In this document: in pieces, positions 52,746 through 63,900 of the stretch
Layout: each line of letters starts with the position of its first letter
How positions within the stretch are numbered: the stretch's first letter is position 1
Origin: Chlorobiota bacterium
GTDB taxonomy: Bacteria > Bacteroidota > Ignavibacteria > OLB7
DNA length: 64,000 nt
NCBI GenBank assembly: GCA_016788565.1
Contig: JAEUSP010000088.1
Span: 82,459 to 146,458 of the forward strand
Direction: 5' to 3'
The notes under the pieces: generated by a model
Databases searched by the model: none
What the model was told of the DNA's origin: nothing
What the model saw: only the letters and a program-made list of their open reading frames with translations
Program-made: the position numbers and the translations under genes

Positions 52746-52890
52746 CTGTTCACCTGTAAGCTGGTAGCGGCAATTGTGTTCTTTGCCTTATCAATTTTAA
52801 GCTACAACTTCTGAGCCTGTACCGCAACAGCGTAGCACATCAATTCTTTCATCGTCTCCTCCCAAAACAGTATCACGGCATCCAAAAACT

Positions 52891-55800
52891 ATGCGCCGAT
52901 TCCTGTACCAACTGCTCCTTTCGGTGTTGCTGCTTCTGGGAAGCAGTGGCTTGGTTGTTGCCCAATTCCCGGCCCAGTGCGATGCCAACAAAGCGTGCAT
53001 CGGGAACGCACTGACGGCCCAAGTCACCAGCGGGCGCGCCGCCCAGTATGTGGATGTGGACACCAGCTACCGCCTGGCAGCATTAAGCACCGCGCTGACG
53101 TTCGAGGCGTGGCTGAAACCGCAGCCACAACCGGGTATGCGGCAGTTTGTTGGCGGGCTGTGGGGACCGAACAAAGATGACAACGATCAATGGGTGGTCT
53201 ATATCGAAGGAACCCGCATCTACTTTGAACTGAGTGCCGACGGAACCAAGCTGGAAAGTGCGGACAACACCATCGCCAGCGTTGACGTTCCCGACCTGTA
53301 TGCTGGCGGTTGGACCCACATTGCAGCGGTGTGGGAAAGCAGCGGCGCAGCCCTGATTTTTGTGAACGGGTTCCAAGCCGCCACCGCAACCAACACGAAC
53401 TATCCCGTCACCCGGCTCCACCCGGTTGCCAACCGGAACCTGCAAACGCAAATCGGAAGCTGCAATGGCCTGTACGACGATGCCAACCGCTACCGCACTT
53501 TTTTGGGGCAGATTGATGAAGTTCGATTGTGGAACCGCGCACTTTCCGCCACCGAAATCCGCTGCCAAAAGGACCTTTCGCTGAACGGCAACGAGAACGG
53601 TTTGGTGATGTACTACCGCTGCAATGAATCCCCGAACGTCCAGACGTTGTGCGATGCCACCGGGCACGGGATTACTGGCCGGATGCGAAGCGGCGCACGG
53701 TGCGATCCCAGCAACCGCACGGTTCCGTTCAACTTCAGCGTGGCTCCCACCAGTTTCAGCGGAACGATAATCTGCACCGGCGACACCACGTTCACCGTCA
53801 CCGTCACCGATACCTCCTTCTGTGGTGGGCAAGTGGTGCTGCAAATCGCCGGGCGCGATGCCGGATTGTTCACCGTTACCCCCAACCGCTTGACGTTGCA
53901 GCAGAACGCGCCGCAATCGGCCACCGTCAGGATGCGCGCCACCATCACCGGGCAGTTGCAGGCCGAGCTTCGAGTGTTCAACAACAACCGCTGCAACAAC
54001 ATTGCCCGCATCCCCATCAACTTTCTTCGGAAGACAGATTTTGAGTACAGCGAAGGGCAGATTGACCTTGACACGCTGTACGTTGGATGCGTGGAAAAAC
54101 CGTTTGCCGAGAAACCGCTCACCCTTACGAACATAACCAACCGCCCGCTGAAAATTGACAGCATCCGGCTGCAGGATACCGTCTTCAAATGGTCGCCAGC
54201 CGTTGCCGGGCAGAACCTTCCGCTGACGGTTCCGCCGGGGGGAAGCTGGACCATGCTGGTGCGGATGAACGCCGGCGACACCACCCGCACCAACTACGAC
54301 ACGCTCCGCCTGTTCAGCGACGACCGCTGCCCGGGAAGCGGTATCATCCCATTAGTTGGCCACACCCAGGAAGTCCTGCTTCTGCTGAAAGATGACGGAA
54401 CCAACATTGACTCCATGAGCTTCGGCCCGGTATGCCCTGGCCAGATTAGCGACGTGCGCACCTACCAGTACCGCAGCGGCGTTAGCGACCCCATCGGCAT
54501 TGACACGATCGAGTTCGACGACGGCTTTTTTGGCCGCCGATTCCGCTTCCCGATTATGCTGCAACCGCAGGAGGCCTACAACCCAACGTTCGTCCGGTTC
54601 CGCCCAACCCGCGCCGGGAATTACACCGGTGAGATGCGAGTGAAGACCCGCTACAAAGGCTGCACCATCGTCAAAAAAATCTTCCTGAAAGGGTACGGGA
54701 TTGATGTGAACTTTGTGTTCAACCAAAGCATCATCGGCTACGGGAACGTGACGATTGGGAAGACCGCAACCCAGGCCGTGACGGTGGAGAACCGTGGCGA
54801 CCCACGGCGGCTTTCGGCATATCTGAAAATTGGCGATGTGTTCCGCATTGCCGGCGGGCGTTCGCTGAACCTTGCAAAAGGGCGCACCGGAAACGTCACG
54901 GTGGAGTTCCGCCCGCGCGAGGCGATCACCTACTACGACACCCTTTGCATTTTTGATGAAGAGTGCTACGGCGTGGTCTGCATTCCAATCAGCGGAACCG
55001 GCGTGTTCGATGCCTTGTCGTTCCAGCCGTCATTTCTCTCCATCAGCAATGTTGTTGGATGCCGCTGCGGGGAAGACTCCATCAAGATCACCAACGCCAG
55101 CACTGGGCCGCTGACCATCACCTCGGCAACGCTGAACGATGGCACCGGGAAGTACACGAAACTTTCGGGAATGAGCAGCGGGACGTTGCAGCCCGGCGAA
55201 AGCACAACCTGGGGAATCCGCTACTGCCCCAACGACCTTACCGACGACCGCGCCGACCAAGCCTTCATTGATGTGAACCTGAGCGACGGGCAGCGATACC
55301 AAGTGATGATTCGGGGAACCAGCACCACCCCAAAACTGTACGTCACCCCGCTGACCACCTACGGGTTGGTGGAGGTTGGGACAACAAGAACCGAACGCAT
55401 TTTGGTGGAGAATATCAGCACTGTTCCGGTGGAGGTGGATACGCTTCAGTTGCCGCCAGGCTACTCCATTGTGGCTTCGTCGCGGCCGTTCCCGGCAACG
55501 CTGCAACCGCGCGACTCCATCTTGGTGGATGTGCAGTTTGCCCCCACGCAGGAGGTAGCCTACAACGGCAACGCGCTTGCGCTCAGCAGCAACCCGTGCG
55601 CCATTCAGCAAGTTGGAAGTTTGACCGGGCGGGGAATCATCTATCGGTTGGACGTCCCGCTCAGCTTTGTGAATTATGGGTTGGTGAGGCCGTGCGATTG
55701 CATCGTCCGCGAAATTCCGCTGCCGAACCAAAGCTCGTTCAAGCCGATCACCGTGGACTCTATCTGGATTGACGGGCGCAACTTGGCCAACGCCATTCCA

Positions 55801-57813
55801 TCGGTTTATTCCTGGCGGAGCAAGCTCACCGGCGGGCGGGCCCTCCCCTACCAGATTCCGCCGAACACCACCGACACGTTGGAAATTTCCTTCTGCCCGA
55901 ACATCCCGGCAACGCAGCAGAATTTGCTGGCCAACGGGAAGTTCCACATCCGCTCGCACACCACCGATTGGAACCGTGAGGACACCGTGACGATGAGCGG
56001 GCGGCGCGAGCTGAACTTCCAGCCGGCACCAACCCCCATCAACTTCCCGAACACCCGCGCCGGGACAACATCCCCCAACCGCACCGTGACGGTGACGGTC
56101 CCCGATCAGTTCGTCAATCCCAGCGGCGACAGCATGATTGTTACCGGAATCCGGTTTGTGCCAGATCAGCAGGTGTTTGCTGCGGCCCCGGTGAACGGCG
56201 CGCCATTTCCGTGGGTGATTCAGCGTGGCGACACCTTCCGGATTCGGGTGAACTTCACGCCACGCGCGCCGCGCCCGTACCAAGCGCGGATGTACATCAC
56301 CACCGCCTATCCTTGCAGCGACGACGACACCACCGTGCTGGTTCGTGGCGAAGGGTTTGCCTTCCCGTACGGCATGAGGATGACGTTCGACACGGTGGCG
56401 GCCACGCTGGACACGATCACGATCACCACCTGCGACACGCTACGGCTTCCGGTCATCACCGACCGTGATATGCCGCAGGACAGGATTGATGTTCGGTTCA
56501 GAATCCAGTACGATTCCACGCTTGTGCGGTTGGGCCAAGTCACCAGCAGCTACACCACGAACATTGCCGCCGTAGATACCGGCGACGGAGCCCGCATCAC
56601 GCTTCGCCAAGCGTTGCAGGTTCCGGCCGATACCATCGCGTGGGTGACGTTTGTTCCCAAAATGGGGGACACCATTTTCAAGGTTCACATTGATGAAGTG
56701 GATTTCGACAGCGACACGTTGGTGCTGTACAAACTGGTGGTTCCGCCCGATAGCGTTTACATCCAGATTGCACAGCCACGAATTGCCGTAACCGGGCTTA
56801 CCAGCTTCGATACCGTCAACATAAAAAGCTGTGCCGATAGGATTGTGGCGGTGACAAACCCGGGCAGGATTCCCGTGGAGTTCAACACGTTGCGGTTGCC
56901 ACCGGGGCACACGATTGTGGGAAGCAGCGTCCCGTATCCAACACAGCTTGCGCCGGGGGATACTGTTCTGCTGACGGTGCGGTTCTGCCCGTTCATCGAA
57001 CACCTGTACGACACGGCCATCACTGCCGAATCAGACCTTCCCTGCCCCATTGCCGACACCGGGCGCATCTACAGTTTTGGCTACGCTCCCCCCTTCCCGT
57101 TCCGGTTCCTGTTGGACACAAACGCAAGCCAGATTGACACCGTTGGCGGAGTGATTGCCGACACGATTGAGGTGGGAATTTTCAGCGACCGGAACATTGC
57201 GCAGATGCCGTTGGATGTTGGGTTCGCGCTGGACTACAACCGCCGTGCGTTGCAGTTCCTAAGCATCAGCTCGCAATACTCGGCCCAGATTGCAGCAACC
57301 GAAGGGGCTACCGGAATCAGAGTAACGATACCCGGCTGCGACAGCGTTCAGCGTGGCGAAATTGCGCGAGCGCGATTTGTGGTTGCCGTGCCCGACTCCA
57401 TCCGGTCGCAGATGCGGCTTGCGGTATCGGCAGGGGATTTCAGCAGCGACTCGATTTTCTTCGTGAAGCTGATTCCCACCGGGGACACCAGCATCGTGCA
57501 GGTTGATCCGCGCTGCAACATCTCGCGGCTAAGTTTCCGTGGGGGATTGAACCGTCTGGCGGCTCCATCCCCCAACCCAACCACCGGCATTGTGACGATT
57601 GACGTGGAGTTCTTTGAAGATGCCAACGCACGGCTACGGCTGTTCAACAGTGCCGGGGTGGAAGTGGCCAAGCTGTTAGATGGAAACCAGCTTCTGTCGG
57701 GCGGACGCTACCGGCTGGAACTGAACACCGCGGACCTTCCGCAAGGGGTCTATTTCTACCTATTTGAAGCCAACAGCTTCCAAGCAACGGAAAGGATGGA
57801 GGTGGTGAGGTAG
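52891..57813 (+). CDS. Large T9SS-secreted protein: LamG-like domain plus ASH-like repeats
   Basis: 1640 residues starting MRRFLYQLLLSVLLLLGSSG, signal cleavage near VVAQ. Residues about 45-225 form a LamG/concanavalin-like fold (ALTFEAWLKPQPQPGMRQFVG, GGWTHIAAVWESSGAALIFVNG, FLGQIDEVRLWNRALSATEI), often a glycan-binding module. A long chain of about 100-residue ASH/choice-of-anchor-D-like units follows, with phrases such as ITNASTGPLTITSATLNDG, VQFAPTQEVAYNG and VRFCPFIEHLYDTAI. The end (LAAPSPNPTTGIVTIDVEF, LPQGVYFYLFEANSFQATERM) is a T9SS sorting domain. Same overall architecture as the 3374-8104 protein, with a lectin-like head in place of the Gly-rich region. A surface adhesin or structural fibre is likely but not shown. 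Confidence 0.88.
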   Translation: MRRFLYQLLLSVLLLLGSSGLVVAQFPAQCDANKACIGNALTAQVTSGRAAQYVDVDTSYRLAALSTALTFEAWLKPQPQPGMRQFVGGLWGPNKDDNDQWVVYIEGTRIYFELSADGTKLESADNTIASVDVPDLYAGGWTHIAAVWESSGAALIFVNGFQAATATNTNYPVTRLHPVANRNLQTQIGSCNGLYDDANRYRTFLGQIDEVRLWNRALSATEIRCQKDLSLNGNENGLVMYYRCNESPNVQTLCDATGHGITGRMRSGARCDPSNRTVPFNFSVAPTSFSGTIICTGDTTFTVTVTDTSFCGGQVVLQIAGRDAGLFTVTPNRLTLQQNAPQSATVRMRATITGQLQAELRVFNNNRCNNIARIPINFLRKTDFEYSEGQIDLDTLYVGCVEKPFAEKPLTLTNITNRPLKIDSIRLQDTVFKWSPAVAGQNLPLTVPPGGSWTMLVRMNAGDTTRTNYDTLRLFSDDRCPGSGIIPLVGHTQEVLLLLKDDGTNIDSMSFGPVCPGQISDVRTYQYRSGVSDPIGIDTIEFDDGFFGRRFRFPIMLQPQEAYNPTFVRFRPTRAGNYTGEMRVKTRYKGCTIVKKIFLKGYGIDVNFVFNQSIIGYGNVTIGKTATQAVTVENRGDPRRLSAYLKIGDVFRIAGGRSLNLAKGRTGNVTVEFRPREAITYYDTLCIFDEECYGVVCIPISGTGVFDALSFQPSFLSISNVVGCRCGEDSIKITNASTGPLTITSATLNDGTGKYTKLSGMSSGTLQPGESTTWGIRYCPNDLTDDRADQAFIDVNLSDGQRYQVMIRGTSTTPKLYVTPLTTYGLVEVGTTRTERILVENISTVPVEVDTLQLPPGYSIVASSRPFPATLQPRDSILVDVQFAPTQEVAYNGNALALSSNPCAIQQVGSLTGRGIIYRLDVPLSFVNYGLVRPCDCIVREIPLPNQSSFKPITVDSIWIDGRNLANAIPSVYSWRSKLTGGRALPYQIPPNTTDTLEISFCPNIPATQQNLLANGKFHIRSHTTDWNREDTVTMSGRRELNFQPAPTPINFPNTRAGTTSPNRTVTVTVPDQFVNPSGDSMIVTGIRFVPDQQVFAAAPVNGAPFPWVIQRGDTFRIRVNFTPRAPRPYQARMYITTAYPCSDDDTTVLVRGEGFAFPYGMRMTFDTVAATLDTITITTCDTLRLPVITDRDMPQDRIDVRFRIQYDSTLVRLGQVTSSYTTNIAAVDTGDGARITLRQALQVPADTIAWVTFVPKMGDTIFKVHIDEVDFDSDTLVLYKLVVPPDSVYIQIAQPRIAVTGLTSFDTVNIKSCADRIVAVTNPGRIPVEFNTLRLPPGHTIVGSSVPYPTQLAPGDTVLLTVRFCPFIEHLYDTAITAESDLPCPIADTGRIYSFGYAPPFPFRFLLDTNASQIDTVGGVIADTIEVGIFSDRNIAQMPLDVGFALDYNRRALQFLSISSQYSAQIAATEGATGIRVTIPGCDSVQRGEIARARFVVAVPDSIRSQMRLAVSAGDFSSDSIFFVKLIPTGDTSIVQVDPRCNISRLSFRGGLNRLAAPSPNPTTGIVTIDVEFFEDANARLRLFNSAGVEVAKLLDGNQLLSGGRYRLELNTADLPQGVYFYLFEANSFQATERMEVVR

Positions 57814-58161
57814 AGGGGTTTCACCTCACTCCTCCCGTTGTGAGTCCCCTCACCCCCAACCCCTCTCCCGATTCGCCGCGATGCTGCCACCAGCTTCTCG
57901 GCGGGAGAGGGGAGCAAGAAAAAAAAAAAACAGAAGTCCTTGCTCAGAAATAAAACTCCTCTCCTCTCTTCGCTCCCTCTCCCCCCGGGAGAGGGTTGGG
58001 GTGAGGGGCGCAAGGCAGCCGCTGAAAGAAAAGAAACCCTTCTCCAAAAAACACCCTTCTCCGGCAGAGAACTGGGCTGAGGGCATCCATGAGAACTTCC
58101 TCCGAGGCCTCCAAAATCCCTCATTCGACACTCGACATTCGACACTCGACATTTAACGCAC
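57814..58161. other. Intergenic region with a large palindromic repeat
   Basis: The 348-bp gap consists mainly of inverted copies of a common repeat. CCCTCACCCCCAACCCCTCT (from 57847) recurs in complement as AGAGGGTTGGGGTGAGGGG (to about 58009). A second inner hairpin of CTCTCCC/GGGAGAG and an A-run lie between them. ATTCGACACTCGAC micro-repeats (58128-58155) abut the next start. No gene supported. Confidence 0.82.
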
Positions 58162-60216
58162 TTGCATACTCAACTACACCGCGCTCTCCTTCTTGGCGCG
58201 ATTGCTGTTTCGCTTTTCGTCCCTTCATCGGCTTCGGCCCAGGACTCCACCGAGTTTGAATCGGGGAAGTTGGAACGGGTGACGTTCCGGCTTGGAGTGT
58301 TGGGGGGCTACGGCTTCAACCGCCACGAAACCCAAGCCAGCATCTTCACCAGCGGCACCGAGTGTGGCGCGTTTGGGGATGGTGATGGGAAAGGAATTGT
58401 GGCAGGGCTGTTCGGTGAGTTCCCACTGCTTGGCGGCGCGGTTGACATGACCGCCCACCTGCTGTTTGCGCAGCGTGGCGGCTCCTTCGGCGAAGCCTAC
58501 ACCGCAGGGCTTCCGGTGCTGGACCCGAACAACAACCGCTACGTGCCGCTGGAACGAAAGCACAACTACACCGCAACGCTGAATTTTTTTGCGGCGGAGT
58601 TTGGGTTGCGGATTGCGCCAATCCCGGAGTTCCCACTCTACCTGCGTGCGGGTGCCGGCGCGGGGTTTCCGCTGACCGAGGCCACCTACCACCAGACCGA
58701 GGAGATACTCTCCCCCGATGGAGTTCTCTACCCGGAAAACAACCGCACCACCCGCGACGTTGGCAACGGGCCGATCAGCGATGTGCAAACGCTGATTACG
58801 GCCAGCGGGACGTTGGGCTACGCAATCCCGATTGCCAACCGACTTAGCATTGCGCCGGAGGTGAGCTACTACCATCCATTCACCGACATCACCCTTGCCA
58901 ACCGCTGGCGCGTCTCCACAATCCAAGCGGACCTTGCGCTCCGCTACGATTTTGGTACGCCGGTGCAGCCGCCAGCACCTCCCCCGCCGCCGCCACCTCC
59001 GCCGCCACCACCTCCACCGCCGCCGGAAGTGTTGCCCGTGGCTGGAATTTCCACAAGCACAAGCGAGCAAGTGCAGGTGGTGCGAACAATCGTCACCGAG
59101 ACGTTCCCGATTTTGCCGTACATCTTTTTCGACAGTGCCAGCACCTCCATTCCCGGTCGGTATCATCGGGTGGATGCTGCCCAGCGCGGGGCCTTCAGCG
59201 AAAAGGATTTGCCGCACCGTTCGCTGGATGCTTATTACAGCATCTTGGATGTTATCGGATCACGCATGGCCAACGATCCCTCCATAAAAATCACCCTGAA
59301 CGGAACCACCGATGGCCGCGAAACCGCAACCCAAGCCGAAGCAACCATGCTGGCAAAACAGCGGGCGCAGGCAATCAAGGAGTACATCGCCGGAACGTGG
59401 GGCGTTGATCCAAAACGGATGTCCATTGCGGTGCTTGCGCGGCCAACGTTCCCCAGCAACGCCGAGTACCAGGAAGGGGTGGAAGAAAATCGCAGGGTTG
59501 AGATCACCTCACTGACCGACAACCTGCTTGCCCCAATTTTGCACGAGCGGTTCAACGAGTACTCCTACTCACCCAAACGTGTGAGTTTTGCAACCGAGGC
59601 AACCAGCCCGGCAGCAATCAGTTCGTGGCGATTGCGGGTGAGTGCTGGCGGCACAACCGTAGCCGAGCGTTCCGGAACCGGCGCGCCCCCGGCAACGGTG
59701 GCGTGGGACCTGGACGACAACGCTGCGGGAGTGATTTCCGAGAAAATTGGGGAGCGTGGAGAGTTGCAGGGGGTGTTGGAAGTCACCGATGCGCGGGGGA
59801 AACGGGCGCAATCGGAAGCAAGGATTCCGGCAAGCGGGGCAACGCACCCGTTCGAGATCAGCCGGCTGAGTTTGATTGTGTTCGACTTCGACAAGGCGGA
59901 GATCACGCCGCAGAATCGCAGGATGGTTTCGGCGTTTGTGGCGCAATCCATCTACCCCCGCTCCACCTCGCAGATCACCGGCTCCACCGACCGGCTTGGT
60001 GAGTTAGCGCATAACCAGCAGTTATCGGAGTCGCGTGCGTTTGCAGTGCGAGATTTGATCCTTGCCGAACGCCCTGATGCTGCTATCACCAGCGCCCAGG
60101 GGGTGGGGCCATCGCGGTTGCTGTACGACAACGCCTTGCCGGAAGGCCGCTATTATTGCCGAACCGTCACCGTTGAAGTCTCAACGCCATTGGAGGATGT
60201 TCGGGGGGGCGGATAG
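58162..60216 (+). CDS. OmpA-family outer-membrane protein with beta-barrel and two OmpA-like domains
   Basis: 684 residues from a TTG start at 58162; no ATG is available before the signal peptide (LLLGAIAVSLFVPSSASAQ). Residues about 35-265 look like an outer-membrane beta-barrel (FRLGVLGGYGFN, ALRYDFG). A nearly pure proline linker (about 270-288) precedes a first, divergent OmpA-like domain (about 320-455; PYIFFDSASTSIPGRYHRV, ENRRVEITS). A beta-rich spacer leads to a second OmpA-like domain (about 565-680) with IVFDFDKAEITPQNRRMVS and GSTDRLGELAHNQQLSESRAFAVRDLI. The second retains the peptidoglycan-binding-type pattern. It probably ties the outer membrane to the cell wall; two OmpA domains after a barrel are uncommon. 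Confidence 0.85.
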   Translation: MHTQLHRALLLGAIAVSLFVPSSASAQDSTEFESGKLERVTFRLGVLGGYGFNRHETQASIFTSGTECGAFGDGDGKGIVAGLFGEFPLLGGAVDMTAHLLFAQRGGSFGEAYTAGLPVLDPNNNRYVPLERKHNYTATLNFFAAEFGLRIAPIPEFPLYLRAGAGAGFPLTEATYHQTEEILSPDGVLYPENNRTTRDVGNGPISDVQTLITASGTLGYAIPIANRLSIAPEVSYYHPFTDITLANRWRVSTIQADLALRYDFGTPVQPPAPPPPPPPPPPPPPPPPEVLPVAGISTSTSEQVQVVRTIVTETFPILPYIFFDSASTSIPGRYHRVDAAQRGAFSEKDLPHRSLDAYYSILDVIGSRMANDPSIKITLNGTTDGRETATQAEATMLAKQRAQAIKEYIAGTWGVDPKRMSIAVLARPTFPSNAEYQEGVEENRRVEITSLTDNLLAPILHERFNEYSYSPKRVSFATEATSPAAISSWRLRVSAGGTTVAERSGTGAPPATVAWDLDDNAAGVISEKIGERGELQGVLEVTDARGKRAQSEARIPASGATHPFEISRLSLIVFDFDKAEITPQNRRMVSAFVAQSIYPRSTSQITGSTDRLGELAHNQQLSESRAFAVRDLILAERPDAAITSAQGVGPSRLLYDNALPEGRYYCRTVTVEVSTPLEDVRGGG

Positions 60217-60262
60217 TTTGGGGGACAGCGGATGAAGGGGAATTCTCCGAACCTCCATTCCC

Positions 60263-60298
60263 GTCATCGCGAGGAGTCTTCGACGAAGCGATCTCGCG
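60263..60298. repeat. Palindromic repeat family 2, copy 2
   Basis: Matches 15444-15480 over its entire hairpin. Confidence 0.87.
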
Positions 60299-60356
60299 AA
60301 TTTCTGGGAAGTCATCGGACACCGTGCCAAACTCCTCACTCCCCTTTTCCCCCAAA

Positions 60357-60460
60357 ACTTGGGGGGACGCGAAGCTCGCCAGAGCGTAGCAGGGGGGCGC
60401 GGGTTCGGTGGCTCCGCCTCATACTTCGGCGTGGCTCAGCACGAGCGGAGGGTGCGATTC
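60357..60460 (+). repeat. Composite repeat: GGGG element plus family 1, copy 6
   Basis: Same two-module order as 42246-42349 (ACTTGGGGGGACGCGAAGC, then GCAGGGGGGCGCGGG, then GGTGGCTCCGC...). The family 1 half is more degenerate (CCTCATACTTCGGCGTGGCT). Confidence 0.83.
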
Positions 60461-60973
60461 ATTGGAAAGTCTATCACTCCCTTCCATTCGCCATTTCATT
60501 GGGACAAACATTCCCCCCACGTGAACAATCGCCACGATGATTTTTTGCGGGGAAGTAGCCAAGCCGCCACCCGAACGCCACCACGTAACAAATCAGCAAA
60601 AACGGTGTTTTTGGGCATGATTTTTGCCAAGAGTGATATTTTTGCGCGGCAAAAGTTGGTGAGCCATGATTCCTCTACTCAATCTGGCCACCAGCAATGC
60701 CCCGTAGTAGTGTAAAGCAGCCTAGGTTGCCAACCCCGTTTCCAACGTGTTATCTTCTTTCTGACCCGATGAACAAGTAACGACAACCGATGACCAGCAA
60801 GTACCAATGCGAAACCGATACCGAAATCCAACAATAGGCAACCAGCTTCCCGGCTATCTACCGTTGTGCATTGATCTGCACCACACTGCTTTACGGCAGG
60901 TATCGAACTCAACGATTCCGACTCAACTCAACGCATCCAACGTAAACCACTTCACTAACCGGAGTTTCCCAAC

Positions 60974-63900
60974 ATGAGACAGATGTACAGGCTTTTGCTA
61001 GGGGCAATCCTAGCGATGATGCTGCCGTTAGGGCTATCCTACGGTAACGTCTCCAATTACCAGTTCTTAGACACCTACGGCGACCAAATCTCGCCGGAAG
61101 GAAAACCGACCGAAATCCTCAGTGTCGGCGCCGATGATGAGGTCACTGGCTTCACCCCATCGGTTGCCAAAGGGGAGCCAGCCTTCACTTTTTACTTCGA
61201 TAACAAACCCTATACACGGTTTTCCGTTAGCTCAAACGGCTTGGTGGGGTTTGGCTCAGCGGACATTACCAGTTCATTTTCTAACAGCTTAGGCAACCCA
61301 ACGGTTCCTCACGTTGCTCCATTTTGGAATGATCTGCGTGTACCAGGCGACGACCCAGACGATTCATACTCGGGATCCGTTTCCTACTTCCTGAATGGTA
61401 CAGCACCAAACCGCGTTCTCGTGATTGATTTTCAATCAATAGAGATTTCATACTACGATTACGTGTATGGCTCCTTCCAAGTTCGCTTGTACGAAAACTC
61501 TAATCGAGTTGAATTTTGGTATGGAGATATGGAGACCTACTCTTATGTGTACGGTTATGATGTCTCAACTTCTGCCAGCATTGGCATCGCTACCGGCACC
61601 AAAGATTTTATTAGTGTGACCCCAGGCGAAGGCGAAGGTGGAGGTAGCAAAAGCTATTCAGGAGCCGGTTTTTTAGGGATTACTGGAGCAACAAGTAGCA
61701 CAAGTGTTATCAACAACTCCATCTTCTTAACGAGTAACCCCATTTACTACGGAACCCTCTACGTCTTCAACCCCTGCAACATCCAGATCAGCGGGAACCC
61801 ACTACAAGGGGGAACCACTGCGATGGCCAGCGGCGACAAGCTGCTCAGCGGAACAAAGATTCAGGTGTGGACCTCGCAGGGCTACCAACCGTTCAGCCTC
61901 TACCTTGATCCCGATCCATGCTCGGCACGTGCCTACACGTTCTCGATCAGCGGTGCAAACCCAGGCGATTTCATCATTTCGCCAACCAACGGGAAAATTG
62001 GTGCCGACAGCAAAGTAACGCCAACGATCACCTTTGCACCAACCGGCATCGGGATGCGCAGTGCCACGTTGCAAGTCACCGACGACAACGGTTTTGACCG
62101 CACCTACACGCTGGAAGCCGAAGGCACACCACGCTTGATCTACATTGGCAACGTGGCCAGCGGCGGAACCGCCACAGTGAAAAACGGCGACACGTTGATG
62201 AACGGCATTAAAGTGACCCGCCTTTCTTGGCAAGACTTCATGCCACTGACAATCAGCAACACCAACAACAACAAGACAGCCCCGAACGCCCCCGTTACCT
62301 TCACGCTTGTTGATCCCACCAACCAGTACAAGCTCGTTAATCCGAACACTGGCCAGTTGGTGAACTCACTCAGCACACCGCTCTCCGCATTGGGTGCCTC
62401 AACCCCGGCAATCCGCTTCTCACCAAAGGGTGTTGGTCCACAAAAGGCAACCATGACCGTGAATGCCGAAGGGGAAATTCGCAGCTACGTTCTGTACGCT
62501 AACTCGGCGGCTGCCGGTGGCGATTTCTACTTGGGTGGAACGCGCAAACTTGGCCCGAACGAAGATGTGTTCAACAAAGATTTCATCTGCGCTGGCGAGT
62601 ATATCCAAAGCTACCCGATCACCGTGGTGAACGTGGGTGAAGGTGAGTTCCAGATTCTGAACTCACGGGTTTATCGGACCGACAGCGTCTATGCGCAAGG
62701 GAACCCAGCCTATCCGCTGCTTCGCGACGAAAACTGGATGCCGATTCCATCGGTTGATTACTTTATCAGCACCGAGCCGGGCGTTGCACCAGTGCCAGCA
62801 AACGGCATGGTGGACTACCCGATTACCGTGCCGGAAAAAGGCTCGCGGACGATTTACGTGAACTTCGTGGCGCAGCATCCAGGCAAGCGTTTTGCCCGGA
62901 TATTCATTGCCACCAACGGCGCAAACTTCGTCGGAACCAATCCTGAAACTGGCTATTCAGAAGATGGATTGCTGTCGTTCGATCTGTTCGGGCGTGGCTT
63001 GGGTTCCAGCATCAGCGACTTGGTTGAAGGTGGACGGCTTCCGAAGCCGGTGAAGTTCCCGAACACCGCAATCCGCACAACCCGAATGATGACCGTGACG
63101 CTTTACAACCCGGGTGCTTGCGATCTGCGCATCAGCAAAGATCGCTTCCGTATCAGCTCGGGCGATGTGAAAGAATTCAAAATCGTTGATGCCTTCAGCA
63201 ACTTGCTGCTGGACGGCAACAGCAACACCTACATGATGGCACCGGGCGACAGCACCACCGTCACGTTGCAGTTCATGCCGTCGCGCAGCGGAACACGCCG
63301 TGCAACGATTGAGCTGCAAACCAACGATTCCACGATCATCCTTCCAGGGCTGACCGAACGCGGTTCGTACTACTGGGATGTTACTGGCGTTGGCACAGTT
63401 GGCCTTGAGCCACGCGACGTGATGTTTGCACCAGCAGTGATTGGTGGCGCAACATCCGACCAGTCGGTGGCAAACGCAATGGTGGAGAACACCGCGCAGG
63501 AACTGGTGTATGTGAACAAAGTGGAGATTGTTGGAACCGACGCAGCCGAGTTCGCAATGAACCCAGCCAAACCGTGGCCAGCCGTACCGTTTGCAGTAGT
63601 CCCCGGCGCGATGATGAATCTTTCCATCGTCCACACGCCAGCCCCAGCAAGCCAGCCAGGCCCACGCACCGCTCAGTTGAACCTGACGCTCTCCAGCGGC
63701 GATGTCGTCACGCTGAACCTGATTGGTGAAGCCGGAACACGCACACTGGCCGTAAGCCCAACTTCCTTGTTCGATAACGTGAGCATCCCAGTTGGGAAGA
63801 TCGCACGCCAGACGGTGATGATTACCAACAATGGCACACTGCCAGCAAAGTTGGGCACAACCACCATCACCGGCCCGACCTCCACCGACTACACGCTTGG

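Larger units (their letters stand above)
60217..60973. other. Long intergenic region with repeats before the last gene
   Basis: Of this 757-bp stretch the first 250 bp hold a family 2 palindrome (60263-60298) and the composite GGGG element plus family 1 copy (60357-60460). The remaining about 500 bp contains no repeat I recognise, no credible gene on either strand, and must include the promoter and leader of the large secreted protein gene. It may also hold a small RNA, which I cannot support. Confidence 0.65.
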
